From Lithospermum erythrorhizon (lineage: Eukaryota > Streptophyta > Magnoliopsida > Boraginales > Boraginaceae): DNA of 64,000 bases. The DNA lies in the NCBI GenBank assembly GCA_019722365.1, contig JADFUC010001253.1:1-64000 (forward strand), given 5' to 3'. Made by a program: the position numbers and the translations under genes. Within the stretch, counting starts at the first letter, position 1, and the number at the start of each line of letters is the position of its first letter. The notes under the pieces are model-generated. The model was not told the DNA's origin, did not search any database, and saw only the letters and a program-made list of their open reading frames with translations. Below are positions 11,411 through 23,227 of this stretch, in pieces.

Positions 11411-14100
11411 ACCACCACTCAAATTTCTACGTATATGTATATATATGTTATTGAAGTTTGTATAACTTCTAAATTTACTGCGGGTGCTTGTCAATGATCG
11501 TGGTTTTCATGTTTGTCGAATAAAGCGCCGAACTGTGCAAGTATAAATGATTCGAAGAGGATAGATGGATCCACGCAAACGGGACGATGCTAAAGTCAGC
11601 AACACGGCAAGAGAACCATCACAATTTGCCCGCCGTGTTTCTAAATTTAAACAATGTTTATCAGACTCGCTTTTAGCGTGAATATTACTACTTTTGCAAT
11701 TTTGAATAATGAAGGGTTTTTTCCTCCGCTTTCAAAGTGATCCCAATGCATTTAGGGATCTCTATAAGAAATGTGTGATATAAAAGTAATACATTTCTCC
11801 AAGATGCTTGACTCTACACGCCAATCGAGGAACATAACATCGATAAAGACATGCTCCCTAACGGCTTAAAGCCTAGATATCGGCATTGCGTATTTAGGTC
11901 AAGTATAAACGAAAATCAGATCAAGGAACTTTACTTCAATGGAATACTTGAAGGTTTCGATATGATCATACGATAAGTAATTTAATCTTGCCTAATGCGG
12001 TATCACCAAATCGCCTTCACGGATGAATGAAAGGCAATGTTTGTTGGGATCATACAAGCCAATGTATTGGCTAATGAACACATCTACACTCCAGATGGTT
12101 ATAGTTACATCATTACACTTACTGATGATTACAAGAATGTGGTTATGTGTATCCGATTTAAACACAAACTTGAATTTTCAAGGAACTTCAAGGACAAGTA
12201 AATAACCAATTAAACAAGACTATAAAGATTCTTCTACTTCATAGAGAGGATAATATTTAAGTCATGGTTCAAATACTCATCTCAAAGAGTGTGGCATTGC
12301 TCACAACTCACTTCAAATAGGACGCCACGACACGCCTCGAAAGGGAGAAATCAACCTCGATCGATACGGTTCGATATATGATTTGTTCTGCCTATCCCGC
12401 TTAATTCTAGATATACACTACAAAATGCATCACCACACTTAATAAAATGTCCAACTATATCAAAGATATGAAATACCTTTCATGAATTGAGTTTCTCAGC
12501 CTCTAAATTGGGTTTTCTCGTGATTTGGGGCTATGAAGCTTATGTTCAAGAAGTTGACAAAAGATAGACTAAAGGCCTAAATCGATAAATGCTACTTTAA
12601 TTGGTATCCAAGAAAACTGTTATTACTTTCACCGTTACTCCAGAATAAAATCACCCGCTGCAAGATCAGAATATTTTTTGTAAAGAATGTCCTGCCCGTG
12701 GCACTAGGGAGGAAGGTGCTCCTCGAGGAAACTCAAGATGATGAAGCGATCACAATACACTGGTGTGTAGATGACTAATACACCACAAGTATTAGAATCT
12801 TCTTGCGTGAGACCCATTCTGATTCACATGGAGTTGTGGAAAACCAACCCTTAGGAGACCAACTGGAGATCGTCAAGAACCAGACCGTTGGTATGGTGAA
12901 TCTTTCATGATTGAAAGTGACGAGCCTACCTCTTACGAGGAGGCAATGAGTAGCAAAGATGTTGATAAATGGCTGATAGCCATGAAATCTGAAATGGATT
13001 CGATGTACCAAAGCAAGATTTGACCTTGTCAGATTTACCTGATGGGGTTCGCTCCATTGAGTGTAAATGGGTACTTAAGAAAGAAAAAACATGACAAAGA
13101 CGGAGACGTCCATGTTTACAAAGCTGACTCGTACAAAGGTTGTTTCAACAAGTTCACATGAACTATAATGAAACTAGATCACCAGTGACTGTGCTTGAGT
13201 CCATTCGGATAAATCTTAGTCATTGCTGCATTCCATGACTATGAAATGATGCAAATGGATGTAAAGACCGTTTTCCTGAACGAAAACCTAGAGAGAAGAG
13301 TGTACGTGGTACAATCTCCAGGCTTTACATGTCCCAAGAGGACCTAAGAAAGGCTTGTGCTTCATAGAGGTCCATTCATGGTCTCAAGCAAGCATCCCCT
13401 TTAGCTGGAACCTTCGCTCTCGATAAGTGCAATCAAAGCTTTTTTTATTCATCAAAAGACGAATAAAGATCTGTGATAAACAAAGAAGTAGCAGTGAGTT
13501 ATACATATGACATCCATAGTCCTATATGTCGATGACATACTAATCATTTAATCATTGGAAGCAAAGTAGAATTACTAAACTCAGTCAAGATTGGCCGAAA
13601 GTGACGCTTTCAAAGAAAAGGACTCAAGTGAAGCGAAATACATTCTCGGAATCTAAATTCATTGAGATCGAGCCAATCGGCTTATTGAACTTTGTCGGAA
13701 CACTTATATCGATGAAGTGGAGCAAAGGTTCAAAATGAATTATTCCAAAGAAATATCTCCCTACGAGACACGGAGTTCAACTCAAGAAGTCGTAATCCTG
13801 CACCCATTTAACGCCGGTACGGACGGTACGCAAGGACTTACGTTATGTTCGGTTTGGGTCCATCATGTACACCATGTAGTGCAGTACACGACTGACAAAA
13901 TATATATACCAATTGCTACCAAAGAATAAGCTAATCTGTGGAGAAACTCCGCTGATTGTGATTGCCGTCATCTTGTAGTATCTCGAAAAGAACTTAAGAT
14001 GATTCTTGCATAGATGAATAGCTAGGGTATAGACCTGGCACACCAATGCCGCTTCAAACTCCGACTATATGGTGGAGCAGTTATTCGAGTAGTTCCAAGA
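11411..14100 (+). pseudogene. Copia pol: integrase, RT, RNase H remnants
   Basis: Pieces of pol are found in shifting frames. Pre-integrase and integrase lie at about 11700-12200: KGKM-like sequence, an LLGLI-like start, then IITLTDDYKNVV and RFKHKLEF, where the second D of TDDY sits in the catalytic region. RT lies at about 12930-13560: DVDKWLIAMKSEMDSMYQ, FHDYEMMQMDVKTVFLNEN, YVDD-like YVDDILI. RNase H lies at about 13800-14090, ending with a degraded VEQLFE/FQEHRSV stretch. Order IN-RT-RH fixes it as copia. Many stops and frameshifts make it inactive. Confidence 0.8.
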
Positions 14101-14971
14101 ACATAGGTCGGTGTAGCTTCCCCTTTACTGTAAACCAATGCCTCAGTAAAGTATAATAATATGCAATAACATCGTTCCTGGGGATAAATATCGCAAAGGG
14201 TGTTTGATTCGCTGGAGCTAGCATATTCTGTTTCGTATAGAACAATAATTGAATATTACGGCTTATATGTCAATTTGTTTGTTCACTATGTCTATGTGTT
14301 TATGTCTTAATTCTTACATATAACCTGGGTTGCTTCTCGTCGAGTGAAAATGAAAGTCCCCCACGCTACCATACAGCTTCTGAGACAACCCGAAGTGCGT
14401 CACAAGAGAACCTATTCAAGTCTAGAACAGGGCAGGTTATTCACCTTGGTCATGTCATTCTGGGCGATAGCATTGACGACCAACATGTTGATTGATGATC
14501 AATTCCTTTCGACGAAAGAGTTTCGGTAAGCTTCGATCACCCATGGGCTATCGCTTGCATAATCAGGACCTCGAATTGATCAGTTATAAAATCATAGAAG
14601 ATATGTATATCTTTGTCCTATGATATTTGCTTAGAACTCGCAAGTTTAACAATTTTAGACCGCTATAATCTACGCGTTATATCGCGATGGCTTTGACTAT
14701 GTTAAATTTTCTTAAGCGGGATTATAACGGCATTGCCATGCACACAAAGGAGTATAAGTAGTAGGGCGCTGACATATTATAAGGATTTACCCATCCCTCG
14801 GCTACAAAGTAGATCTCGTGCCTCTAATGAGTATTGACCGATTGGGTTTAAGGACGCTATAGTACCCGATTCAGCTTCAAATGAGTAAAGAAAGTCGGGT
14901 GTTTCATGACACACTTCTTATGGTTAGCCTATGACTGAGATCGCGCGATAAAGGAATCTGTAAATTAATCA

Positions 14972-14989
14972 TCCAAGTAAGGCTGGGAG
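14972..14989 (+). promoter_or_regulatory. Polypurine tract of the copia element
   Basis: A purine-rich AAGTAAGGCTGGGAG-type run directly precedes the 3' LTR, where plus-strand DNA synthesis would be primed. The common family form is AAGTGGGAGA. Confidence 0.55.
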
Positions 14990-15914
14990 CGTTGGAAATT
15001 GTGAGTATTTTGATTTCTATAATGATGCCCGCTGAGACAATCATAATAATTCATTTACTAGCTTTTATTAAACGAGATTATCAAAACTAAGTGTTCAATA
15101 AATAGTAATTGTAAATTCATTAAAGTGGGAACTCACGATATCGTGGGGTTGCGCCGATTACTAGATCCTATGCATAACCTATATAATAATCATAATGTTC
15201 AATTATATTATTATACGACTCATATTATCCGAGTTTACATACACATACAATGACGCTGAAGTTATATTCCACGTATGGAATTAAATCGAGATTGTTAAAT
15301 TGGGAGTTGATTGATATTCAGATACTCAATCGAGAATTTACATCGATAATGTAAAATACAATTGACAAACCGAATCAATTAAATTGCTATTTCAATTGAC
15401 GGTTTAACTAGGAAGTTTATTAGTAACTTGTTAAGTTACTTACCGTTTAATAATAAGCTAGTTAACCTTAACTAGTTAACTATTTATCAAACGAGTCAAG
15501 CTTATTCGACCGAAACCAAGTATAACTATATGAAAAATATGAAATGAAAACTTAAGAATTTCATTTCATCATTCCCTAAGAAATTTCGTCACTCTCCCCT
15601 CTCCTTGGGTTTTGATTCAAAGTTTTGACTCAAATTCTTTTGTCCAATTGCTCGTAGATTCTAGCAAGTCCAATTAAGTGGATCTAACGCCTGGTGCGGA
15701 CTAACCGGAGGCATTTCACTTGGAGGCGCTGGTGGATTTCTGACAAATTTCATGGTGGCTAAAAGGCCACTCATCCGTCACAGACGTAGTACTCGTGATT
15801 CATACTTGTATGAATTACATTATATATGTTTTCCTAATTCGTTATTATACATTTATTCAATCTTGGTTCCATTTGTTCATTTTTATTATGAACAAGTTAC
15901 GTAATTTTCCAACA
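14990..15914 (+). repeat. 3' LTR of the copia element
   Basis: It starts CGTTGGAAATT (the first T is changed to C) and ends TTTTCCAACA (925 bp). It aligns end to end with 7566-8498. The TATA region reads ACTATATGAAAA, so the box of the 5' LTR is damaged here. Differences cluster in short blocks. Confidence 0.88.
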
Positions 15915-16936
15915 ACACTTCTCGAGTGGAGTCGAGTTAAACCCTTGTCAGATTGTACTTGATGTCTACTTAATTTGAGCATTTTCGTCAATAAAATTTA
16001 TTTTTCGTGTGATAATACATATTATTAATATATAATTTTATACTTATATGTAATATATATTGAGTGTTCAAACATATTATTAATAGATATGTATAATATT
16101 TTTCGACTCGAATAGAGGTTATGTATGAAAAACAATCGATCATTAAATTAAGGCTTGAGTCTCTATTTGAAACATCTAGTCGAGTTTTGCAGTGAATTAT
16201 CCGAGTTAAACTCTGTCAAGCCTTTGATACAATTCATGCTCGGTAAAAGACCTAGTTTTGCATCTCCAATGAAGTTTGAATCTCACCTTAATAACTTCTA
16301 GTGTTTACCAATAGACTAGTGTTGGAAACGAATCGGGTACTACCCACTCGTTAAGGTAACGAGTCAATTTTAGTACTCGCCTCGATAAGGTAACTACCCG
16401 ACCGGACTCGTTAAGGGAAAATGAAAAGAAACCTAATTTTTAACAAAAATAAAAATACATGGGTTGGAATTTAATAAAATTCAAAAACCTTAATTATTTG
16501 AAATATTAATAATAAAATTCACAAACCTTAATTATTGATAATTATTTTTACCACAAATATAAACTATCATTAATTTATTTGGATACCTGTTAATAAAACC
16601 CGGATAATTATCGGAAGTAGCCAAATATTTTAAACAACCAAAGCCTTGTACTTACATCCTACTTTTAAACTATCGTTCATATCTAGTAGATATTCGAGTC
16701 GGATCTCAAACAGGATTATTCGACCCATTGCCACCACTATAATAGACCAAACAACTATGGTAAATATTTCAATAAACTGTTAGCAAAGTGACCCATACTT
16801 TTATTAAAGCAGATCCTTTATACCGGAATTTGTACCAATATTTAACACGCGAGTAACATATTGAGAAATGTCATTTTTAATATATAGGGAATGACTTCTA
16901 AATTTTTATTACAAGACAACCCACCTAAGTCTGAAA
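15915..16936. other. Intergenic, upstream of the FAX gene
   Basis: AT-rich with no gene recognised. At 16330-16420 the phrase ACTCGTTAAGG recurs with variations, a small local repetition. The last 200 bases before 16937 presumably hold the FAX promoter, but I see no unambiguous TATA box. Confidence 0.4.
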
Positions 16937-19900
16937 ATGGCAATGAACTTAATGGAGATGACTACTCATAACCCTACACTTGCTTTCGTCTCTAATTCTT
17001 CCAAATTAGCTTCCTCACATTTGAAGTTTCGACCAAACAATTGCTTCAAACTCGTATCGATTTCATCTCCTTTACATTTCAAGAAACGCTCCGTTTTTTT
17101 ATTCTCTGCTATTAATCAAGACTCGGTTAGTATATTTTGTACTTTACTCTCTTTCTTTATTCTAAGTTCCATTATTCTTTTATTTTATATAGCTAATGTT
17201 TTCTATTCATAATTTGTCTATTTTGGTCATTTTATATTCACTGCCCCCGATTTATTCGAATTGCTTAGCATAAAAAGTTATTTATTGTAAGCATACCATT
17301 TGACAGATAATTTCAAAGGTTATTAAAGCTTATCAAACTAATGTAAAATAAAATATTGTTGGGACAAATAAAGTTGCATTGATAAAAGTTAAAATAAATA
17401 ATTATAATATTTTTTTTTTTTTTCGCTAAACGATCACTTAAATTAAGACTGGTGATGGAGTAAGCGAAGGAGTATCATTTAAGGACGCGAAGCTCTAATT
17501 TTATCATTGATGTTTTAGGGTTTAATACAAGGTTTTGCGTATTGAAAACTTAGTGTAACCATTAAGACATTCGGGTGAATTAATAAGATAATGTGTTTTA
17601 TTTATCTATAAGCATTTGTACCATGTATATCTATTCCAAGTGGATCGGGTTAGACTGCGGGAGGGTATGGATAACCCATCTAGAGTCCCACATTGGTTAT
17701 ATATTTGATGAAGACATTCCGTAGTATTAATAAGTTCCGGGATATTACTAATAAGGTCCTGGACTCCTGGGTTATAACCAATTAAGTTTAGTATGAAACG
17801 TTATCATTGTTAACATTGTGGAGCATTATGAATTTTGGTTTCATTTTATGATTAGAATGTTGATCTTTCAACCGCTTGAAATGGGTTAGAAAATGAAAAA
17901 AAAATAAAAAAATTGTACTTCCTTTATTTTCATTGAACTGACCAATTGGTTACATGTGGATGGTGGAGGGTTTGTCCCTGAGTCCCACATTGGTTATGTA
18001 GTTGATTAGTAACTTCGGGTGTATTAATAAGGTCTCATTTTATCTATCAGAACCAATTGGTTTTAGTATAGATACTCAGTATCTTAACATTGTGGAGTAT
18101 TTTGAATTTGGGTTTCATTTTGGGCTTAGACGATTGATTTTTCAACGGCTTGAAATGGGTTAGAAAAGGAAAATTCAGTCCATTTCCTTTTATAATACAA
18201 TCTACAAAAAAAGATAGTCTAGTTCGATTTTCATTGGTGAAATTATGGCAGACTTGATTGGCATAGATTACGTTGATTTGAATCAAAATGCTCGTGTTAA
18301 TAGTAAAGTAGGTGTTAATGGTAAAGTAGGTTGAGAGTGGCATCTTTTTATGTATAATACAACATCTATTTTGAGTTCAAAATCTTTAAAGTTTGCCATC
18401 AAAATTCAAAAATAGACAATCTATTTGAAATATAGGGAGTATCTTGTAATCTCGGACGTTAGCTTGAGCACTGATGCTAACAGGATTTTGATGGGGGCAT
18501 TAGGGAGCTTGTAATGAGAGAACCACGCTCTTGACCGACTCGGTTCTCAGCATATAGTGCAGGGATTATATATTTATGTGAATTAAATGTTTGTCTTAGT
18601 ACATTTTTTAAGTGAGTTTCATGCAATTGTTTGTTATTTATCTGCTTAATTGTACTTCCTTTATTTTCATTTAACTTACCTAGTTTGTAGGAAAAGTAAG
18701 TCGGTCAAATAAATGCATAGGAAATATTTATAATCTTAATTTCTTATATGCCCTCAACTGTCGCAAGTTGCAACAACGTCGATGAAAGATGGAGTTTGGA
18801 GAACCAAAGAGCTGTGTATTTGGAGTGAAGGAGTGAAGGTGATCGATATAGATGATTAGGTTTAGCCAATTTACAGAAATCGGAGTCGGGAGAGGTAAAG
18901 AAATATATACTAAGTTGAGGCTTAATTGACACAGTTTTCAGAAATGATAAATGGTCGGCGGTAGATTTGGGGGTGGCAACCTGTTGTAGGGGTGGGCTGG
19001 GTGTTGGATTATTTGTAAGATTTAAATATAAGAAAGGACACATTTCTTTAATTTTATATTCCGAAATCATCCTTATGTTCAATGGGGAAAATCGTCCATA
19101 TGTTCAATGGGGAAAATCGTCCATATGTTCAATGGGGAAAATTGAAATGATAAAATGTTTAGGGGGCAAACTGAAATTGATAGGTAGTTCAGGGAGTGAA
19201 ATGATCGTTCAGTGACCAAAATCAAAAGATGACGATAGTTGAGGGTATATAAGCGAGTAAGCCAATATTTATCTAGTTATACAAATTACTTCCATAGTTT
19301 GCTCAAGGAATTTGACTAAAATTCCAATGTTCTTTATAGAAGCCATCTGATATTAAATCAGAGGGAGAAAGTAATGGCAAAGATAAAGCTGCAAAGTCTG
19401 AGGAAGCATGGAAGCAAACTCTTGATTCTTTTAAAGAACAAGCATCAAAGATGCAGAGTATCTCACAAGAGGCGTACGACCTTTATTCTGAAAAGGCTGC
19501 AATCGTTTTAAAAGATGCTTCAGATAAATTAAAAGTTCAAGCAGAGAAGGCAAGACAGGATTTGACTGTGAAATTAGAAGAAATTAGTGAAGAAAGCAGG
19601 GAATATTTATCAGGTGCTGCAGAAAATTCACCTGAACCTGTTAAGGATATTGTCGAGACGTTTGCCTCTGCCGATGAAATAAAAGAAGCTTCTGCATTAC
19701 GGGACTTCTATCTTGGAATACCCTATGGTATGTATATTAACTTGAGGATCTGTATAGCAACTCCCAATGAAATAATCAATATGCTATGATATTTTATTCA
19801 ATCTTCCTTTCAAATATAACTCTGAATTCTGATGCCTCATAGCAGAACCTTAACATAAATGCAGGTGCTCTTCTTTCAGTCGGGGGCTTTTTGTCTTTCA

Positions 19901-22342
19901 TGCTTACAGGCAGCATACCTGCCATGAGGTTTGGTGTTATACTTGGTGGTGCTCTCCTTGCTCTCAGTATCTCGAGTTTAAGATCTTGGAAGAAGGGAGC
20001 ATCAAGTTCTCTTGCCTTAAAAGGGCAGGCAGGTTGGTATATTATTTCCTTAAATGAAACTGTATTATGGCTACACACAAGAATCAGCTGTGTTAATTAC
20101 TGTTTTAACCTAGACTTCATGTTATATCGATGAAATACTATATACAGTGAGACACAATAAGTAAAATAAATTCTTCCAATTTTCAAATGTTCCAATCAAC
20201 TATGTATCAATGATGGCAATTTATCTGTCCATATCCTACATATAGGCATTTATCAATTTTCAGACCGGGAGTTGATTTACTAGAAATTTCTTAAAATATT
20301 ATATATACTTGTGCAGTGATTGCCACCATTCTATTTTTAAGGGAACTGCGCTTGCTGTTTATGGTATGTTTGATATTTTAGTAGCTATGACCATTATGAG
20401 AAATTAAATGATGTTGCTTTGTTGTATACTTCTATCTAACCATTTCTTCTCACTTTCCTTTGCAGAGGCCATTCATTTTTAACTTCATTACCACCCTTGT
20501 TAGGTATAATTTTTTAACATATTCTATTATTGGAATTATGTGTCGTTAATTTGTTGACAATTTGAATTTCTTTCGACTTCTCCAAACACTAAGGGAAAAA
20601 TTGATCAATTTGCTACATAGTTTTGTTGTTAGTCTATCATCATGGAGTAATATATTCAACTAATTATTAAACTCGCTATATTCAAATAATTACTAAACTC
20701 GTCACATATGAATGAGGCATAATGGTGACAGCTAAGGTTATAAGAAACATGAGTGCTTATTAAAAATATCACAGTACTCAAGCAGTGCTAGTGGTACCCC
20801 TTTCTTAGTAGCTTTCTGAAGTAGCTTGACCCAGCAAACTACCTACGCTTCTTAGCTATTGTGAAGTAGTAGATAGTGCACTTCACTCTTGGTCAATTCG
20901 GAAATAGCCTCCCTATATTCACAGGTTTAATGTGTAGCATTCTATCTGGGGAGCCTCTTCAAAGGCATTGGGGAATGTTAATGTAGCATGCTACCGAAAA
21001 ACTGTAGACCGCAATAGCATGGGTCAAGAATGGAATGGATCCATAAATCAAGATACAGAATATTTGTAAGTTGTAGGAAATGTAAGGCACGATTGTTATG
21101 TTAGAAGTTAGAACTAAGGGAGAAGTGGCATTGGGCTGATATCAGGTTCATTATTTTATTAAAATAAGTGGCAGAGCTTCATATGAACTTGGCACTTCCC
21201 CCTTTATTGAAGAAAAATAATTTTTTTGGGAATTTATTGAGAAATAATTTTATACATAGCTAGTCATGGGGTGCCTCAATTCCAAGGATGTCTAGATATT
21301 GACAGTGTTAGCCAAGCTAATCAGTCTATGAAATAAACAATATATGAAAACTTCCCATTCTTAGTTACAGATACTGTAGTGCTGGTCAGAGTTCTAGCCT
21401 TGTGGAAAGGGTTTAATCCTCTTATAAAATATCTGAGAGGAACTGCAATGTTAGTGGTGTGACAAAAAGCTATAAGGTGGAGTTTCTGCTGATACTTTAG
21501 TAATGTGTCTTGAAAGAAAAACTGCATGAGAGCATAAGATAATTCAGCCATTGTAAATTACCAGTATGAAATAGTTGACAACGAAGTTCATCCTGTTGGT
21601 AATACCTCTAATTGAACAATTAGGGGTTTGAGTCATCATGATGTAAGTGAGGAACCACTCTTGATCTTGGTTAATAATAAAACATAGTTGTGTACTTGCT
21701 CCTTTTTATTTTGAATGAACAACCTTGAATTTCCATAAAAATGAAGGGTTGTGGTTTGACTTAGTGTAAATGTGCTATTATAGCCTTTGTTTAAGTTAAT
21801 AAAAGCAATAACATATGGGTAAGCATATTTAAGGTGACAGATTTGTAGTAATGTACATGCAGAAAAGGATAAATTGGGAGAATATTGTTAAAAGAAGTCA
21901 TTATTCTTGCCCTAATTACTTTAGGAAGTAGTTCATTCAAATAAAAGAGAAAGTACTATTTATGAAATAAGGTTTAAATATTTTAAAAGATCAACTCGAC
22001 TGGTGCAAATTCACATGATGGTCTCCCGTCATATTGTTTATGCTAATTTATATTATAGATTTACAAAGCTTGAGAATGAAGTTGAAACTTCTTTATAGCC
22101 CTCGGATGACTTTTTTCCAAGATAACAACCACCATCTGTAGCTATTGATTAGTTGATTATCTATCTTCAATGGTTAAAAATTGCATGTTTATGAGCTTTT
22201 CACCTTAAAGTTATAAGCCTTTTGTGGTCCATAATTTGAAAATGAGTATACTATTTGCAGTGGCACAATGGTCGTGTTCTATGCGTATCGCATTCTCAAT
22301 GATGATGGGCACTCCAAAGTGTCGGCAAAACCAGAAAGTTGA
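16937..22342 (+). CDS. FAX3: FATTY ACID EXPORT protein, chloroplastic (FAX3-like, TMEM14 family)
   Basis: Six exons: 16937-17125, 19340-19727, 19865-20032, 20317-20363, 20466-20503 and 22261-22342. All introns are GT-AG and phases agree, giving 303 residues. Residues 1-63 are Ser/Thr/Lys-rich and look like a plastid transit peptide. Residues 64-182 are charged and helical (SEEAWKQTLDSFKEQASK, KLEEISEESREYLSGAAEN), like the apolipoprotein-like region of FAX3. Residues 185-290 are the TMEM14 domain: DFYLGIPYGALLSVGGFLSF, then a Gly-rich RFGVILGGALLAL helix, KGQAV, LRELRLLFMRPF and a last helix before a hydrophilic tail. The family moves free fatty acids out of plastids across the inner envelope. 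The long helical region favours FAX3 over FAX1/2/4, but the paralogue call is inference. The 2.2-kb first intron is full of repeats. It converges with the VSR gene. Confidence 0.88.
17683..18170 (+). repeat. Two direct copies of a ~200-bp unit in FAX intron 1
   Basis: Copy one (about 17683-17896) and copy two (about 17979-18170) share AGTCCCACATTGGTTAT, ACCAATT, TTAACATTGTGGAG(C/T)ATT, TTGGGTTTCATTTT-like sequence and GGCTTGAAATGGGTTAGAAAA in the same order. The offset is about 280-290 bp. The unit type is not recognised. Confidence 0.7.
18743..19253. mobile_element. MITE-like element with 21-bp terminal inverted repeats
   Basis: The left end CTTATATGCCCTCAACTGTCG (18743-18763) is the inverted match of the right end at 19233-19253, 19 of 21 bases agreeing. 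The ends enclose 511 bp inside FAX intron 1. There is no transposase. The target duplication is not clear. Inside are a three-unit 25-bp tandem repeat and an antisense 112-codon open frame of unknown meaning. The superfamily is not determined. Confidence 0.65.
19074..19143 (+). repeat. 25-bp tandem repeat, 2.8 copies
   Basis: The unit begins TATGTTCAATGGGGAAAA and is repeated at 19074, 19099 and 19124. The first two copies are identical; the third diverges after the AAAA run. It lies within the MITE-like element. Confidence 0.9.
20838..20978 (-). mobile_element. SINE copy (Au-like family) in FAX intron 5
   Basis: Read on the minus strand: CCCCAATGCCTTTGAAGAGG, then GGGAGGCTATTTCCGAATTG and AGTGAAGTGCACTATCTACT, with TCACAATAGCTAAGAAG at the end. 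The same ordered blocks occur at 23705 and 61795. Part of the pol III promoter-like head seen in the 61795 copy is missing here. It is antisense to the FAX transcript. Confidence 0.65.
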
Positions 22343-23227
22343 ATATTGGTGAGTGCTAATCATTGGAGTGTGCCATATATCACTGCTTTGTCCAATGACT
22401 TCTTTTCATTGTCTAATTCCTGTTACTAAAACTTCTCTTAGCAAACTCTATTTTCTTTTTCGTTGAATTAGATCAGTCTATTGATGTCACTTAAGGGGGT
22501 TACTCACTTACGCTACTCTCCACATTCAACAGGCTTTAGTATAGGTATATTGCTCTCAAGATGTCAATCCTTTGGGTTCCAGACTTCAATGGCAAGTAGT
22601 TTTAATCGGTTTCTTAGCTACTATACCGCTGCATGATATCAACGGCTGATGGAATAAAGTAGCAAATGCTTGGAGGCATTCGACATTTTGTGCCACCTTT
22701 TAGCTGGTTGAAGGAGTTCTACTGACCATTGATAGTTTGCAGTTTCTTTTACCACATGCATACGATTACGAATTTGAAGTTCACCCTTCAAATGGTTTTG
22801 AAGTACTTGTGCAAGAACTATATTGTGAAGTAAGCTTTGTATTATTTTGTGGCTTTAAACTTGTATCATAGCTCATGAAAATTTCTATCTTCAATGAAGT
22901 CTGTCTAGTTGATTTTCAATTATATTGCGAGTTTAGGGTGTTTTCACAAAGTTTCTATGAGATTTGGTGCAAACATACTCTTATTACCAAAAAATTGAAT
23001 GCAAACAAGTTCCACAATAATTATTCCCAGTTTCTAAGGGTATGCATCAACAAATATTGAGCGATACAGACCGAAGTTACCAGATAAATAAGATATATAG
23101 AGGTTCCCTACTTACAAAGATCAAGCATTTTGTAATGAAACATCTGCAACAAAGTATAATACCAACTCTATAATCTCAAATATAGAGTTCCTTCTTTCCA
23201 TTCCATTATTCCCAAAAATACCATTTC
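22343..23227. other. Convergent 3' region between FAX and VSR
   Basis: This 885-bp gap holds the 3' untranslated regions of two converging genes. A candidate polyadenylation signal AATAAA for FAX is at 22653-22658. No further coding exon was seen. Confidence 0.5.

Larger units (their letters stand above)
7566..15914 (+). mobile_element. Near-full-length Ty1/copia retrotransposon (8.35 kb)
   Basis: Two related LTRs (7566-8498 and 14990-15914) bracket, in order, a primer-site-like motif, a ~2-kb non-coding leader, gag, zinc knuckle, integrase, reverse transcriptase, RNase H and a purine-rich tract. This is a complete copia layout. Flanking ACAC is repeated on both sides. Every coding block carries frameshifts and stops, so the copy is not autonomous. 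The LTRs differ in short scrambled patches separated by long identical runs. Confidence 0.9.

Noticed and set aside
18047..18343. 98-codon minus-strand open frame in FAX intron 1
   Set aside because: Overlaps the second copy of the intronic duplication and has low-complexity content (repeated TYFTIN), with no family resemblance.
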